A DNA stretch of 64,000 bases. Origin: Methylomonas sp. GTDB taxonomy: Bacteria > Pseudomonadota > Gammaproteobacteria > Methylococcales > Methylomonadaceae. Numbering within the stretch: position 1 is the stretch's first letter; each line of letters begins with the position of its first letter. The notes under the pieces were generated by a model that was given only the letters and a program-made list of their open reading frames with translations, ran no database searches and had not been told where the DNA came from. Of this stretch, positions 34,054 to 41,839 are shown one piece after another. Position numbers and translations under genes: made by a program. The stretch spans positions 12,539 through 76,538 of the forward strand of contig NZ_JALOBS010000024.1 in assembly GCF_023228165.1 (NCBI RefSeq), in the 5' to 3' direction.

Positions 34054-34902
34054 ATGGCGCAATTATTCGCCGATTTAGATGACCTTCTCATCCGTGAAAT
34101 TTATTCGCATGGTTATCCCGAAGAAATGTGCGTTCTTCGCGAAGTTTGCGGACGATTCGCGGCAGTAATTTCGCCGCCAGTCAAATATGTGCCGAACAAT
34201 TTACTTTGTGAAGCTGCGGAAAACGGACAAATTCGCCGTTGTGTAATCGCAAAGGAAAGAGGCGCGGGAAGCTTCAATTGGATGCTCCAATATGCTGCGC
34301 GAGGAGGCTGTCGAGAAATATGCGCACTCGCGAAGGAATGGGGAGCAACAGACTTTCAAATGATGATTTATTTCGCTGCATGTGGTGGGCATGCTGAATT
34401 ATGTGTGCTTGCAAAAGAATGGGGAGCAACGGCGTTCAATGAAATGCTCGGTGGTGCTGCACAAAGCGGGAATGCGGAACTTTGTCTCCTCGCAAAAGAA
34501 TGGGGAGCGAGATATTTCGAAATGATGCTTAGCAGTGCGGCGCAAAGTGGACAAGAATCTATTTGCCGTCTTGCAAAAGAATGGCTTAGCGAAGCTCGCC
34601 GAAGGCTCGACACCTCCGGTGAAGCCTCAACAACTTCGTTGAAGGATGCAACGGATTTTAATGGCATGCTTTATTTCGCGGCTGTAGGCGGGCAATCGGC
34701 GATTTGCCATCTCGCAAAGGAATGGGGTGCAACAAATTTTAATAGTGCGCTCAGTGCGGCTGCATTTTATAAACACACGAACATTTGCATTCTCGCCAAA
34801 AATTGGGGCGCAACTGATTTCAATAGAATGCGCGAACTTGCCATTATCTGCAAAAATCACGCGATACGCGAATTGGCAGAAAAATGGCAAGCAAACAATT
34901 AA
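34054..34902 (+). CDS. F-box plus ankyrin-like repeat protein with module insertion
   Basis: 282 residues. The F-box is LDDLLIREIYSHGYPEEMCV then LREVCGRFAAVISPP; about eight 27-residue repeats follow. After one KEW the composite module LSEARRRLDTSGEASTTSLK (34582-34645) replaces the expected GA, then DATDFNGML resumes. The same composite is found in genes 7-10 kb away, so it may have spread with repeat exchange or inserted independently. It is a predicted SCF adaptor. Confidence 0.8.
   Translation: MAQLFADLDDLLIREIYSHGYPEEMCVLREVCGRFAAVISPPVKYVPNNLLCEAAENGQIRRCVIAKERGAGSFNWMLQYAARGGCREICALAKEWGATDFQMMIYFAACGGHAELCVLAKEWGATAFNEMLGGAAQSGNAELCLLAKEWGARYFEMMLSSAAQSGQESICRLAKEWLSEARRRLDTSGEASTTSLKDATDFNGMLYFAAVGGQSAICHLAKEWGATNFNSALSAAAFYKHTNICILAKNWGATDFNRMRELAIICKNHAIRELAEKWQANN
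34582..34645. repeat. Composite module after repeat Trp
   Basis: Type A unit plus variant half-unit (CCTCAACAACTTCGTTGAAGG), slightly diverged from the copies at 24037 and 27131. Confidence 0.8.
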
Positions 34903-34915
34903 TACGCCGCATGTT

Positions 34916-34930
34916 GCTCTTTTTTTGAAA
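34916..34930 (+). promoter_or_regulatory. T7-GAA promoter motif for the gene at 34969
   Basis: GCTCTTTTTTTGAAA, 38 bases before the ATG. Confidence 0.55.
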
Positions 34931-34968
34931 ACAACTTTACCATTAAAGTAGACGATACTTCCGCAGCA

Positions 34969-35499
34969 ATGCAGAATCATGACTCATTGGCAATAATCTT
35001 CGCCTTCGCATTTCTTGCTAAATTCGCCATCGCGGATCGCTTTATATTCAGACAATACGCGTTACCTGCAGCTCGATGCTATACAATTGGTCCATTACCG
35101 TCTTTTTCCTCACTGAAATATGATTTGACAAGCAATAGCGGCGAAATTACAGTTATTCCGTCGCCAACTTATTCGTGCCCGGCGACACAATATGTAACCG
35201 ATTGCGGCATGCGAGCATCAAAAAATGGAAATCTTCAGTGGAGTGCAAACTGTAAATCGCCGAACGGAACACACATTGTTATCAGTAATGAGAATTTACT
35301 CGAATCTACGCAGATAAACGGATATATCGACATTTATATTGATTCTGCGCGACAATACACACCAGCGATAATTACCGCATTCGTCGCATTTGGTATTATA
35401 TTTAGTCTGGCATTTAGCGTTGGCGCATTCGTTAGCTGCTGTTATCAGCGGCGTGCAATGAGTCGCGCCATTTATCGCTGTAACACGGCGCTCGAATAA
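34969..35499 (+). CDS. Predicted type I membrane protein
   Basis: 176 residues. An N-terminal signal-like segment (SLAIIFAFAFLAKFAIA) is followed by a Cys-containing outer domain of about 110 residues. A single transmembrane helix near residues 131-155 (AIITAFVAFGIIFSLAFSVG) leads to a short basic tail CCYQRRAMSRAIYR. Such proteins are candidates for the virion's inner membrane or host endomembranes. No family recognised. Confidence 0.7.
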   Translation: MQNHDSLAIIFAFAFLAKFAIADRFIFRQYALPAARCYTIGPLPSFSSLKYDLTSNSGEITVIPSPTYSCPATQYVTDCGMRASKNGNLQWSANCKSPNGTHIVISNENLLESTQINGYIDIYIDSARQYTPAIITAFVAFGIIFSLAFSVGAFVSCCYQRRAMSRAIYRCNTALE

Positions 35500-35513
35500 G
35501 CGCGTATTCGCGG

Positions 35514-35529
35514 TTTCTTTTTTTGAATC
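35514..35529 (+). promoter_or_regulatory. T7-GAA promoter motif for the small gene at 35559
   Basis: TTTCTTTTTTTGAATC, 29 bases before an ATG that opens a 57-codon frame. Confidence 0.6.
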
Positions 35530-35558
35530 TGTGAAATTCATTAAAATAAAGCATCAAT

Positions 35559-35732
35559 ATGGTGCAGCCGCCATTTAGCATGGTGCTCATACGCAATATT
35601 ATCGGAAGCATTCGGCAAGGAAATTCAGCAAAAAATTATAAAAAAATACACAACAATATCGAACAATCTGTGTCCGGTGAATTCTTGCGCCATCTTGTGC
35701 CATTTCCAAAACCGCGCCAAAATGACACTTAA
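35559..35732 (+). CDS. Small protein, 57 aa
   Basis: ATG at 35559, TAA at 35730-35732. It begins MVQPPFSMVLIRNIIGSIRQ and ends HLVPFPKPRQNDT. It is basic, with a helical middle and no membrane segment. A full T7-GAA motif at the normal distance supports it as a real gene despite its size. Function unknown. Confidence 0.6.
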   Translation: MVQPPFSMVLIRNIIGSIRQGNSAKNYKKIHNNIEQSVSGEFLRHLVPFPKPRQNDT

Positions 35733-35843
35733 AAATCGCGCAATTCGCCGCGGCAATTAATCAGATTTACAAAAATACAATTCTTCATTCTTTTTTATCG
35801 ACTCAAATACAAAAAAATAAATGCGAATTCGCAAATGCGTTTT

Positions 35844-36530
35844 TCAACTATCGGCAACGAATTCGTTGTCATCGCAGCCATCTGCCGGTGCTGGCGCCTT
35901 GGATGATGCCGCAGAACTGAATTTTTCTTTGTATTTAAGATGTTCAGCTGCGAATGCCTCTTTTTTGGCTTTGTAATCCGGCATTGATGTAATCGCCGAA
36001 TAAATTGCATCCATAATTTCGATATTTTTTGCGTTTTCTTTGAGCGCCGCGAATCCTTCTTTCTTTTGCGTTGCTTCAACTACCGCTGGAATGATGTACC
36101 TTGCGCGGAATTCTTCGCTCACCTTGTATTGCTCAATGAAATATTGTTTTGGCGTTTTTGCTTTTTTCACTGTTGCCGGCGCTGCAGAAGATGAAGCGGA
36201 AGCTGCCGCCGCACATACTGCTGGAGCAGCCGCCGCGGCTGCTTCTGCCTTCTTGCGCTTTTCTTTCGATTCTTTAATTTTCCCAGTCGTGTCATTTCCT
36301 TCGACGAGGACTCTCAACGCAATGATACTTTCCCTCATTATTTCGAGTTTCGCGTCCATATCGCGGATTCCGTGAGTATTTTTCTCAACTTCTATCTTAA
36401 TCGGCTGAATTTTCGAATCAATGGTTTTATCAATTCGTTCGAGCTTCGCCTCAATAGTCGTTTCAATCTTTTCGAAGAGTTCTTCAATCTTACGAGACAT
36501 CTTTACGTCTTCCTTTCCGGCAGCTGCCAT
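35844..36530 (-). CDS. Coiled-coil, Ala-rich protein
   Basis: 228 residues. Residues 10-80 form a coiled coil (MSRKIEELFEKIETTIEAKL then ERIDKTIDSKI). Then comes a Lys/Glu stretch and a low-complexity Ala/Ser linker. A C-terminal helical domain KTPKQYFIEQYKVSEEFRAR and AIYSAITSMPDYKAKKEAFA follows, with an acidic tail. The C-terminal part faintly resembles a YABBY/HMG-like helical fold, but that is weak. It is probably an oligomeric structural or DNA-associated protein. Confidence 0.7.
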   Translation of the reverse strand: MAAAGKEDVKMSRKIEELFEKIETTIEAKLERIDKTIDSKIQPIKIEVEKNTHGIRDMDAKLEIMRESIIALRVLVEGNDTTGKIKESKEKRKKAEAAAAAAPAVCAAAASASSSAAPATVKKAKTPKQYFIEQYKVSEEFRARYIIPAVVEATQKKEGFAALKENAKNIEIMDAIYSAITSMPDYKAKKEAFAAEHLKYKEKFSSAASSKAPAPADGCDDNEFVADS

Positions 36531-36615
36531 CTGTTATATGCTATTAATTATTTCTTTAGAAGACCCTACTATTTCCCTTGAAGTTATGGGAAGCTGATTG
36601 CTTTTGGCTATTATA

Positions 36616-37809
36616 TTACAGGATAAACGGGATTTCAATTTTTTCACATAGCTTTTTCAGCACTTCTCTCGGAGCTGTAAATGCCATAAAGCACGCCTGT
36701 TCTAATTCGCGCGATAACGGCGGATGTTTTTCAGAGCGATTGAGACGCCGCATTGCCTCATTTGCTTGTTGTTCGGGAGGCTTTCCCAAAATCAATCCAT
36801 CGTATTCTTTTGATAATAATCCGCAATCAAATAAGTCCGAAAGATGTATCTCAGCTCCACCGGAGGTGTCGAGGCTTTGCCGAGCTTCGCCAGAGTTTTT
36901 TCCATCAACAAAGAAACGACATTCATCTGAGCCCGCCGTCGCAAAGTAAACGATTGCGATATCCGCATTTCCGCCTATTTGCCGCCAAAAAGAGTGGCAT
37001 CCTTTGCTTGACTTTCCGAGAATATCGATTGTAGGCGCAATCACTTCATCACTGCTCATTGGTTGGCGCAACATCGCGCGTAATATTTGCTCTCCATAAT
37101 AACAGGAATTCGCGATGCCGATTTTATAAGTTTTTTCTCGAATAGTAATTGTCTTATATGTTGTGAATAGATTTGCGGCTATTGCCGCTTTATCCTCGAT
37201 ATGCTGCTCGAGAATAATTCCGCTTTTGATTATATCGTCGGCAATTTCATTATACATCAAAGATGAAGTAATCGTGCGGAAATATTCGGTATAATTGATA
37301 ATCCCAATGGCGCCCAATCCGCGAATAAAATAATCTGCATTCATTCCAGTTGTCTCAGGATATCGCGGCTTATAATTTCGCACGTACTTCATTGCGAGCA
37401 AATCGAAAATATGCGAAATAGTGTAATTATGGCGCAGCAGAATATGGTCGACGAGTTTTTCGGGCGTAAATTTAATACATGCAGAATCTTCCTTTGGTGC
37501 ATCTTCATCTGGCACGCCAATAATGGACAATTCTTCGCCGGGGATAAGTATCTTAATGACATCAAATTTGCAGCCCACATATTTCTTGATATCTTCTTGC
37601 GATGCGCAGCCATCAAGAATAATGATAATCGGCGTAACATATTCGAGAGCAGAATCAACTAATTGCCTCGGCACCATTTGGCATGATTCTGCAGCAGCAG
37701 CGATAAAAGACTCAAAAATAGATTCACCATTATAGATGATAGTCTGATAATATTCTTGTTTATGCTGCGGCATTTCCGGCACTGCCGATTGCTGTGGAGG
37801 GTTATCCAT
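36616..37809 (-). CDS. Hypothetical protein, possibly DHH-like, with module
   Basis: 397 residues from the ATG at 37809 (MDNPPQQSAVPEMPQHKQEY). Upstream in-frame Mets would run into the divergent gene's leader. IIIILDGCASQEDI, KEDSACIKFTPEKLVDHILL and DIAIVYFATAGSDECRFFVD give an alpha/beta layout loosely like DHH phosphoesterases, but the DHH triad is not seen, so the family is not claimed. A type A module (GEARQSLDTSGGAE) sits after FFVDGKNS. A C-terminal helical segment follows. It is divergent from the gene at 37882, with 72 bases between. Confidence 0.6.
   Translation of the reverse strand: MDNPPQQSAVPEMPQHKQEYYQTIIYNGESIFESFIAAAAESCQMVPRQLVDSALEYVTPIIIILDGCASQEDIKKYVGCKFDVIKILIPGEELSIIGVPDEDAPKEDSACIKFTPEKLVDHILLRHNYTISHIFDLLAMKYVRNYKPRYPETTGMNADYFIRGLGAIGIINYTEYFRTITSSLMYNEIADDIIKSGIILEQHIEDKAAIAANLFTTYKTITIREKTYKIGIANSCYYGEQILRAMLRQPMSSDEVIAPTIDILGKSSKGCHSFWRQIGGNADIAIVYFATAGSDECRFFVDGKNSGEARQSLDTSGGAEIHLSDLFDCGLLSKEYDGLILGKPPEQQANEAMRRLNRSEKHPPLSRELEQACFMAFTAPREVLKKLCEKIEIPFIL
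36852..36887. repeat. 30-bp module in the minus-strand gene
   Basis: Plus strand CAGCTC at 36852 and GAGCTT at 36882, 30 bp apart. On the coding strand it is type A in the ARQSLDTSGGA frame. Confidence 0.85.
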
Positions 37810-37881
37810 TTGCGAGATTATAGCATTCCTCATCATTCGCTTAAATTGAAGCGAGTGATTCTCCACTATATATACGCCAAA

Positions 37882-38433
37882 ATGTCGCAATGTTGTGGTA
37901 AAATTCTGCCGCAAGATTCACACGCAAATCATCAATCTTCCGGCGCGAATCCCCAGCAAGAGACGAAAACTAAACAACAAATCATCGAATCATGCGAACA
38001 AATGGTCGGCATTTCAGTAGCACGCGCTTTAATTGCCTACGCGCCAGAATTCGAGCAAGATATAAAATCCGCGCAATATCCATCTGCCGGCAGTTTTAAT
38101 AAATTGCAGAATTCTGCGACTTTCTCCATTAGTTTTACTGAAACGCCGGCAATTCTTCATTTAGGGCTAAAAAGCGTACCAATTGATTATAATCTGGATA
38201 TTCCGATACCGAATGAGAAATATTTCGCCGGAGTCAAAGAAATTGCCCGTGATTTATTCAATGCCGCAAAGTCATTTCTCGAAGAATTCTTCACGCTTAA
38301 TAACGCGCTTTCCGCGAAATTCGCCAGCACAAATAAGAATACCGCTCTCACGATGCGGAATGAGTTTTCTGCTTATTTTGAGAAGGATAAAGGCGGATGG
38401 ATGGGGCTCGTTGGCGCGTACACGGGGCTTTAA
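37882..38433 (+). CDS. Hypothetical protein, 183 aa
   Basis: ATG at 37882 (MSQCCGKILPQDSHANHQ), chosen because the upstream Met at 37756 lies in the divergent gene. A polar, Gln/Asn-rich N-terminus is followed by helices and a beta stretch (SATFSISFTETPAILHLGLK). No membrane segment; not recognised. Confidence 0.6.
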   Translation: MSQCCGKILPQDSHANHQSSGANPQQETKTKQQIIESCEQMVGISVARALIAYAPEFEQDIKSAQYPSAGSFNKLQNSATFSISFTETPAILHLGLKSVPIDYNLDIPIPNEKYFAGVKEIARDLFNAAKSFLEEFFTLNNALSAKFASTNKNTALTMRNEFSAYFEKDKGGWMGLVGAYTGL

Positions 38434-38552
38434 AGTATGGACTACTATCGATGCAGGGATACTTGATTTCTTTTTTGCGCGGCTATACGCATTGTGGCGC
38501 AATTCGCGCAATTCACGTAAGAAGAACAATCGCGCGCAATTTGCGCGTGAGT

Positions 38553-38568
38553 CCTTCTTTTTGAAATC
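38553..38568 (+). promoter_or_regulatory. T-rich GAA promoter motif for the TFIIS gene
   Basis: CCTTCTTTTTGAAATC, 22 bases before the ATG at 38591, more than 100 bases after the previous stop. Confidence 0.6.
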
Positions 38569-38590
38569 AATAATCAAGATTAATATAATA

Positions 38591-39190
38591 ATGACAACTA
38601 CTGTTGCACCACCGCCTAATGCGCCATCTTGCCCTCCGCAAGAAGTATCGCGGCTGCGCAAAACGGCGCGAGGACTTCTTCTTGATGTTCTTCGCGCGAC
38701 TTGCGTAAAATTCAATCTTCCTTTATCGCAAGAAAAAGCAGATGAGATTTGCTGCGAAATAGACCGCGGCTGTATAAGGACCGCGACTATGTATTATGCG
38801 AATGTTGGAATAAAATTAGATTCGCGCAATCCGCAGCACGTTCGATATTATGCCGAATTGATTCACAAAATGATTGCCGCGCTTGATTATTCGCCCTGCG
38901 ATGAATCCGCGACATTTGTATCGCGCATATTAAATTGCCCGCTGGATGAAATTTCGACATTTCCGAAATACACACTGCATGATTTATGCCCAGAAGTTGG
39001 ACAGCATGAAAAAGCCGAAATTGAATTACGCCGCTCGAGGAAAGTAGAGCCGAAAGTATCAAAGGAATTTCATTGCCGCTGTGGTGGAAATGACACGATA
39101 TTTACGGAGCGCACAATTTTGCGCGCCGATGAGCCGACATCATTATGCGTTCAGTGCATTCATTGCCACAGGCAGTGGACGGTCACGTAA
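38591..39190 (+). CDS. TFIIS: TFIIS-like transcription elongation factor
   Basis: 199 residues from the ATG at 38591. The C-terminal zinc ribbon (residues about 160-198) reads FHCRCGG, TIFTERTILRADEPTSLCVQ, CIHCHRQWTV. It includes the acidic RADEP loop (RSADEP in cellular TFIIS) that enters the polymerase secondary channel to stimulate transcript cleavage. The N-terminal and middle region is helical, like the TFIIS central domain. One oddity: the first zinc pair is CxC (Cys162, Cys164) instead of CxxC. It is a partner of the RNA polymerase encoded at 6221. Confidence 0.9.
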   Translation: MTTTVAPPPNAPSCPPQEVSRLRKTARGLLLDVLRATCVKFNLPLSQEKADEICCEIDRGCIRTATMYYANVGIKLDSRNPQHVRYYAELIHKMIAALDYSPCDESATFVSRILNCPLDEISTFPKYTLHDLCPEVGQHEKAEIELRRSRKVEPKVSKEFHCRCGGNDTIFTERTILRADEPTSLCVQCIHCHRQWTVT

Positions 39191-39215
39191 TTAAATGTCC
39201 AATGACATTCGCACC

Positions 39216-39230
39216 GATTCTTTTTTTGTG
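39216..39230 (+). promoter_or_regulatory. T7 motif variant upstream of the kinase gene
   Basis: GATTCTTTTTTTGTG, 50 bases before the ATG, with GTG in place of GAA. Confidence 0.4.
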
Positions 39231-39280
39231 TATCACCACGCTTTTCCATCAAATCAAGTATCCGTGCTCATATATAGAAA

Positions 39281-40435
39281 ATGCCACATTCACCAAAGAA
39301 ACAAATATCTGCACCGACACTCGACCCCGATAAGCTTTTTGACTGCGAACATCTTAATAAATTTGCGAACTTGATTATCAAAGCGTATAGAGTTTCGTCA
39401 TATAGTCATCCATCCCTATTCGAATGCAACTATAAAGGTGTCCCATTCTTTGTAAAATTGGCATTCTATGCGATTCCATCATCAGAACTCTATACAAAAT
39501 CAGGTCCAAGTCCGACAAAATTCCAACACACCGATGCAGAAATCCGCATCTTAACGACGCTCAAAAAAGAGATAATTGAAGCCGGCATTTCGCCTGGAAT
39601 TCTTGAAATCATTACTCATCGCGTTTGTGAGCGCCCGTCGAAGACATTTCGCATAAAAAAGTCCGAATGCATGCAGCTCAAAATCAAAGGCACTTCATCT
39701 CAAGCAGATTTATTTACATTCGCAATGTGCCAGCTTATTGAATCTATTAATCATGGGCTTAACTATGACAAATGTGCATTCGTTGTCATGGAGAGATGCG
39801 ACATATCATTGTCGGAACTTCTTAATAATATTATTGATTTACCAATACTCGGCATTGAGTTATTTAAGAGCATACTTTTCCAGGTTATTTCCACATACTT
39901 CGCCTTGAAATACAAATATCCGAAATTCTGCCACTATGATTTGCATCTGGGAAATATTATGATTAAATTTGACAAAGATTTCCGCTATACGCCATTATTC
40001 CAGCGATTCCTGGTTTATGATTATAAGCCGTGTAAAGTCGTGTTTGAAGTGCCTTTCTTCGGTATGATAACAAAGATAATCGACTTCGGCTTTGGACAAA
40101 TTCCCGAACTTGGAATCTTAAACACATTTTCCGATGACCTCCAGCTTTCTTATCATCGAACGGAGTTTGACATGGTTGCACTTTTCCACAATATTTCCGG
40201 GCAAGTTTTATCAGACAAGACTCGAGGCAAAAATACATACAACATAATCGGCATTTTAAACCAGCTCGAACCAACACAAATGTATTTGCACAATGCCAGA
40301 GATGTTATAGAAGCCAATGCGGATAAAATACCAACAATTCACCAAATGATGCTTAATCCTGTTTTTGCTGAGTATCACAACGTTAAAAACATTGCGCCGG
40401 GGCAAATATACAAAACATATCGCCTCGATAAATGA
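39281..40435 (+). CDS. Serine/threonine protein kinase, viral type
   Basis: 384 residues. VPFFVKLAFYAI provides the ATP-anchoring Lys. HYDLHLGNIM (Asp220, Asn225) is the catalytic loop and IIDFGFGQ (Asp268) the metal-binding loop. Between them is a viral-style insertion. The LHLGN form and the divergent Gly-rich loop resemble the kinases packaged in virions of amoebal giant viruses. It probably phosphorylates structural or host proteins. Its TGA overlaps the ATG of the next gene (ATGA at 40432), suggesting co-transcription. Confidence 0.9.
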   Translation: MPHSPKKQISAPTLDPDKLFDCEHLNKFANLIIKAYRVSSYSHPSLFECNYKGVPFFVKLAFYAIPSSELYTKSGPSPTKFQHTDAEIRILTTLKKEIIEAGISPGILEIITHRVCERPSKTFRIKKSECMQLKIKGTSSQADLFTFAMCQLIESINHGLNYDKCAFVVMERCDISLSELLNNIIDLPILGIELFKSILFQVISTYFALKYKYPKFCHYDLHLGNIMIKFDKDFRYTPLFQRFLVYDYKPCKVVFEVPFFGMITKIIDFGFGQIPELGILNTFSDDLQLSYHRTEFDMVALFHNISGQVLSDKTRGKNTYNIIGILNQLEPTQMYLHNARDVIEANADKIPTIHQMMLNPVFAEYHNVKNIAPGQIYKTYRLDK

Positions 40436-40833
40436 TTGAATTTATCATTGTCGCAATATTCGTCATTATTTGCCTTCTCAGTGGAGGCACTTTTATTTTT
40501 CCTAATGAAACAGCGCATCCGCGAGATTATTCTCCGGATGAGCGCGTGTTCACCGATATTGAACGCGGCGATGAATATCGCCATGTCAAAAATACTGCAA
40601 CAACGCAAAGAGATGCAAGTCAATTGCTAAATGAACCATCAGACATTCAGAATATAGGACTTCATATTGTTCCGACCACGATTCCATCGACACTGATTGA
40701 AAATCCGCCACTTTCTCCTCGAAAAAAAGTCTCATTTGCCGAAATACGCCAAGAGCGTGAATATAATAAACACAGCGGCGAGATTGTATCAGATGGAACA
40801 GGACCAGCACATACAAAAGCAACCGAAAAGTGA
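40432..40833 (+). CDS. Small N-terminally membrane-anchored protein
   Basis: 133 residues. Residues 1-21 (MIEFIIVAIFVIICLLSGG) are one transmembrane helix with almost no luminal part. The rest is polar and probably disordered, with Pro/Ser and basic stretches (PPLSPRKKVSFAEIRQ). It overlaps the kinase stop by four bases and the next gene by 41 bases. The SPRKKVSF segment could be a kinase target; that is only a suggestion. Confidence 0.7.
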   Translation: MIEFIIVAIFVIICLLSGGTFIFPNETAHPRDYSPDERVFTDIERGDEYRHVKNTATTQRDASQLLNEPSDIQNIGLHIVPTTIPSTLIENPPLSPRKKVSFAEIRQEREYNKHSGEIVSDGTGPAHTKATEK

Positions 40834-41839
40834 ATATTTTGACAAATCTCTCGTCATTCTTTGCGCGATGAATGCTTACGCAATGGGACATTTTAAGATA
40901 TACACTAAATTATTTTGGCACGTCATTGGCGCGCCGCCATCTTCTTCCACGATTGCAATCGATTGCGCAAAATTGGCGACGATGCTTCTGCGGGTTGCAC
41001 ACGATTCGCAATTGCGCGAGAAATATTCTGCACAAATCGCACTTTCGCGAATTCTTGGCGCGGGAGCAAGTTCGATTGGCGACTGGATAAAATTCGGTGC
41101 GCAATCTGCGCGAGATATAAGTCTTCTTGAGCAAAAAGGATTAGTTTCTATTTCGCCACTTCAAAATTACGGATTAAGGTATCATTCGCAACTAATGGAA
41201 GAAATATCGCCATTATGCGCACGTGAAATTCTCGCGCAAATCGTGGAATTGATTAAGCAGTCGATGGAATATTCACATAGTGGTCACGCCGAATACGCAA
41301 CCTCGCAAATGAATGATTATATTATTCGCCATCTTATTATATCGCCAACGGGTCCATATCGCCGTGGAAAAGCCACCTTACCAGCTAAATCTATTCTTGA
41401 AGATAATCAATGCGGCTCAAATGGCAAAGGCATAGAATTAATTGTTACAACGGGAATTACATTTGAGCCGACATTTTGCAGGCAATTACATAATTTCCTG
41501 CGGCATTCGCCTGCTTATGTGTGTTGGATTACAATCACCAAAAATTATATTTCCTTTCTTTATCGCTACAACTCTACGCGGATTGTACGCGTCGATATTA
41601 AATATGTTCCATTTCTCGCGCACTACGTGACGCTTTTATTCGACACTGGACCTTTTACTTTTGTGCAGCGCGTCAAAGACCGCATTGCGGAAAGAAATCT
41701 TGCCGTAACAAAAAATAATGAATTGGTAAGAGAGCGCACAGAGGCAAACGCGCGAATCATCGAGAAAATCGCGATTGGAAGTGAGCGAGAATTATTCACC
41801 AAATTGGATATACCATATATAGAGCCGCATCTAAGATAA
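40793..41839 (+). CDS. Hypothetical protein, 348 aa
   Basis: ATG at 40793 (MEQDQHIQKQPKSEYFDKSL); an earlier in-frame Met at 40697 would overlap the upstream gene by more than 130 bases. Mostly helical in the first half (CAMNAYAMGHFKIYTKLFWH), mixed in the second, with a charged C-terminal helix (RERTEANARIIEKIAIGSER). Not recognised. Its stop TAA abuts the next ATG directly (TAAATGG), so it belongs to the same apparent operon-like run. Confidence 0.65.
   Translation: MEQDQHIQKQPKSEYFDKSLVILCAMNAYAMGHFKIYTKLFWHVIGAPPSSSTIAIDCAKLATMLLRVAHDSQLREKYSAQIALSRILGAGASSIGDWIKFGAQSARDISLLEQKGLVSISPLQNYGLRYHSQLMEEISPLCAREILAQIVELIKQSMEYSHSGHAEYATSQMNDYIIRHLIISPTGPYRRGKATLPAKSILEDNQCGSNGKGIELIVTTGITFEPTFCRQLHNFLRHSPAYVCWITITKNYISFLYRYNSTRIVRVDIKYVPFLAHYVTLLFDTGPFTFVQRVKDRIAERNLAVTKNNELVRERTEANARIIEKIAIGSERELFTKLDIPYIEPHLR

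Noticed and set aside
36616..37809. Firm assignment as DHH phosphoesterase
   Set aside because: The Asp-His-His triad and other metal ligands are not visible; only a loose alpha/beta resemblance remains.
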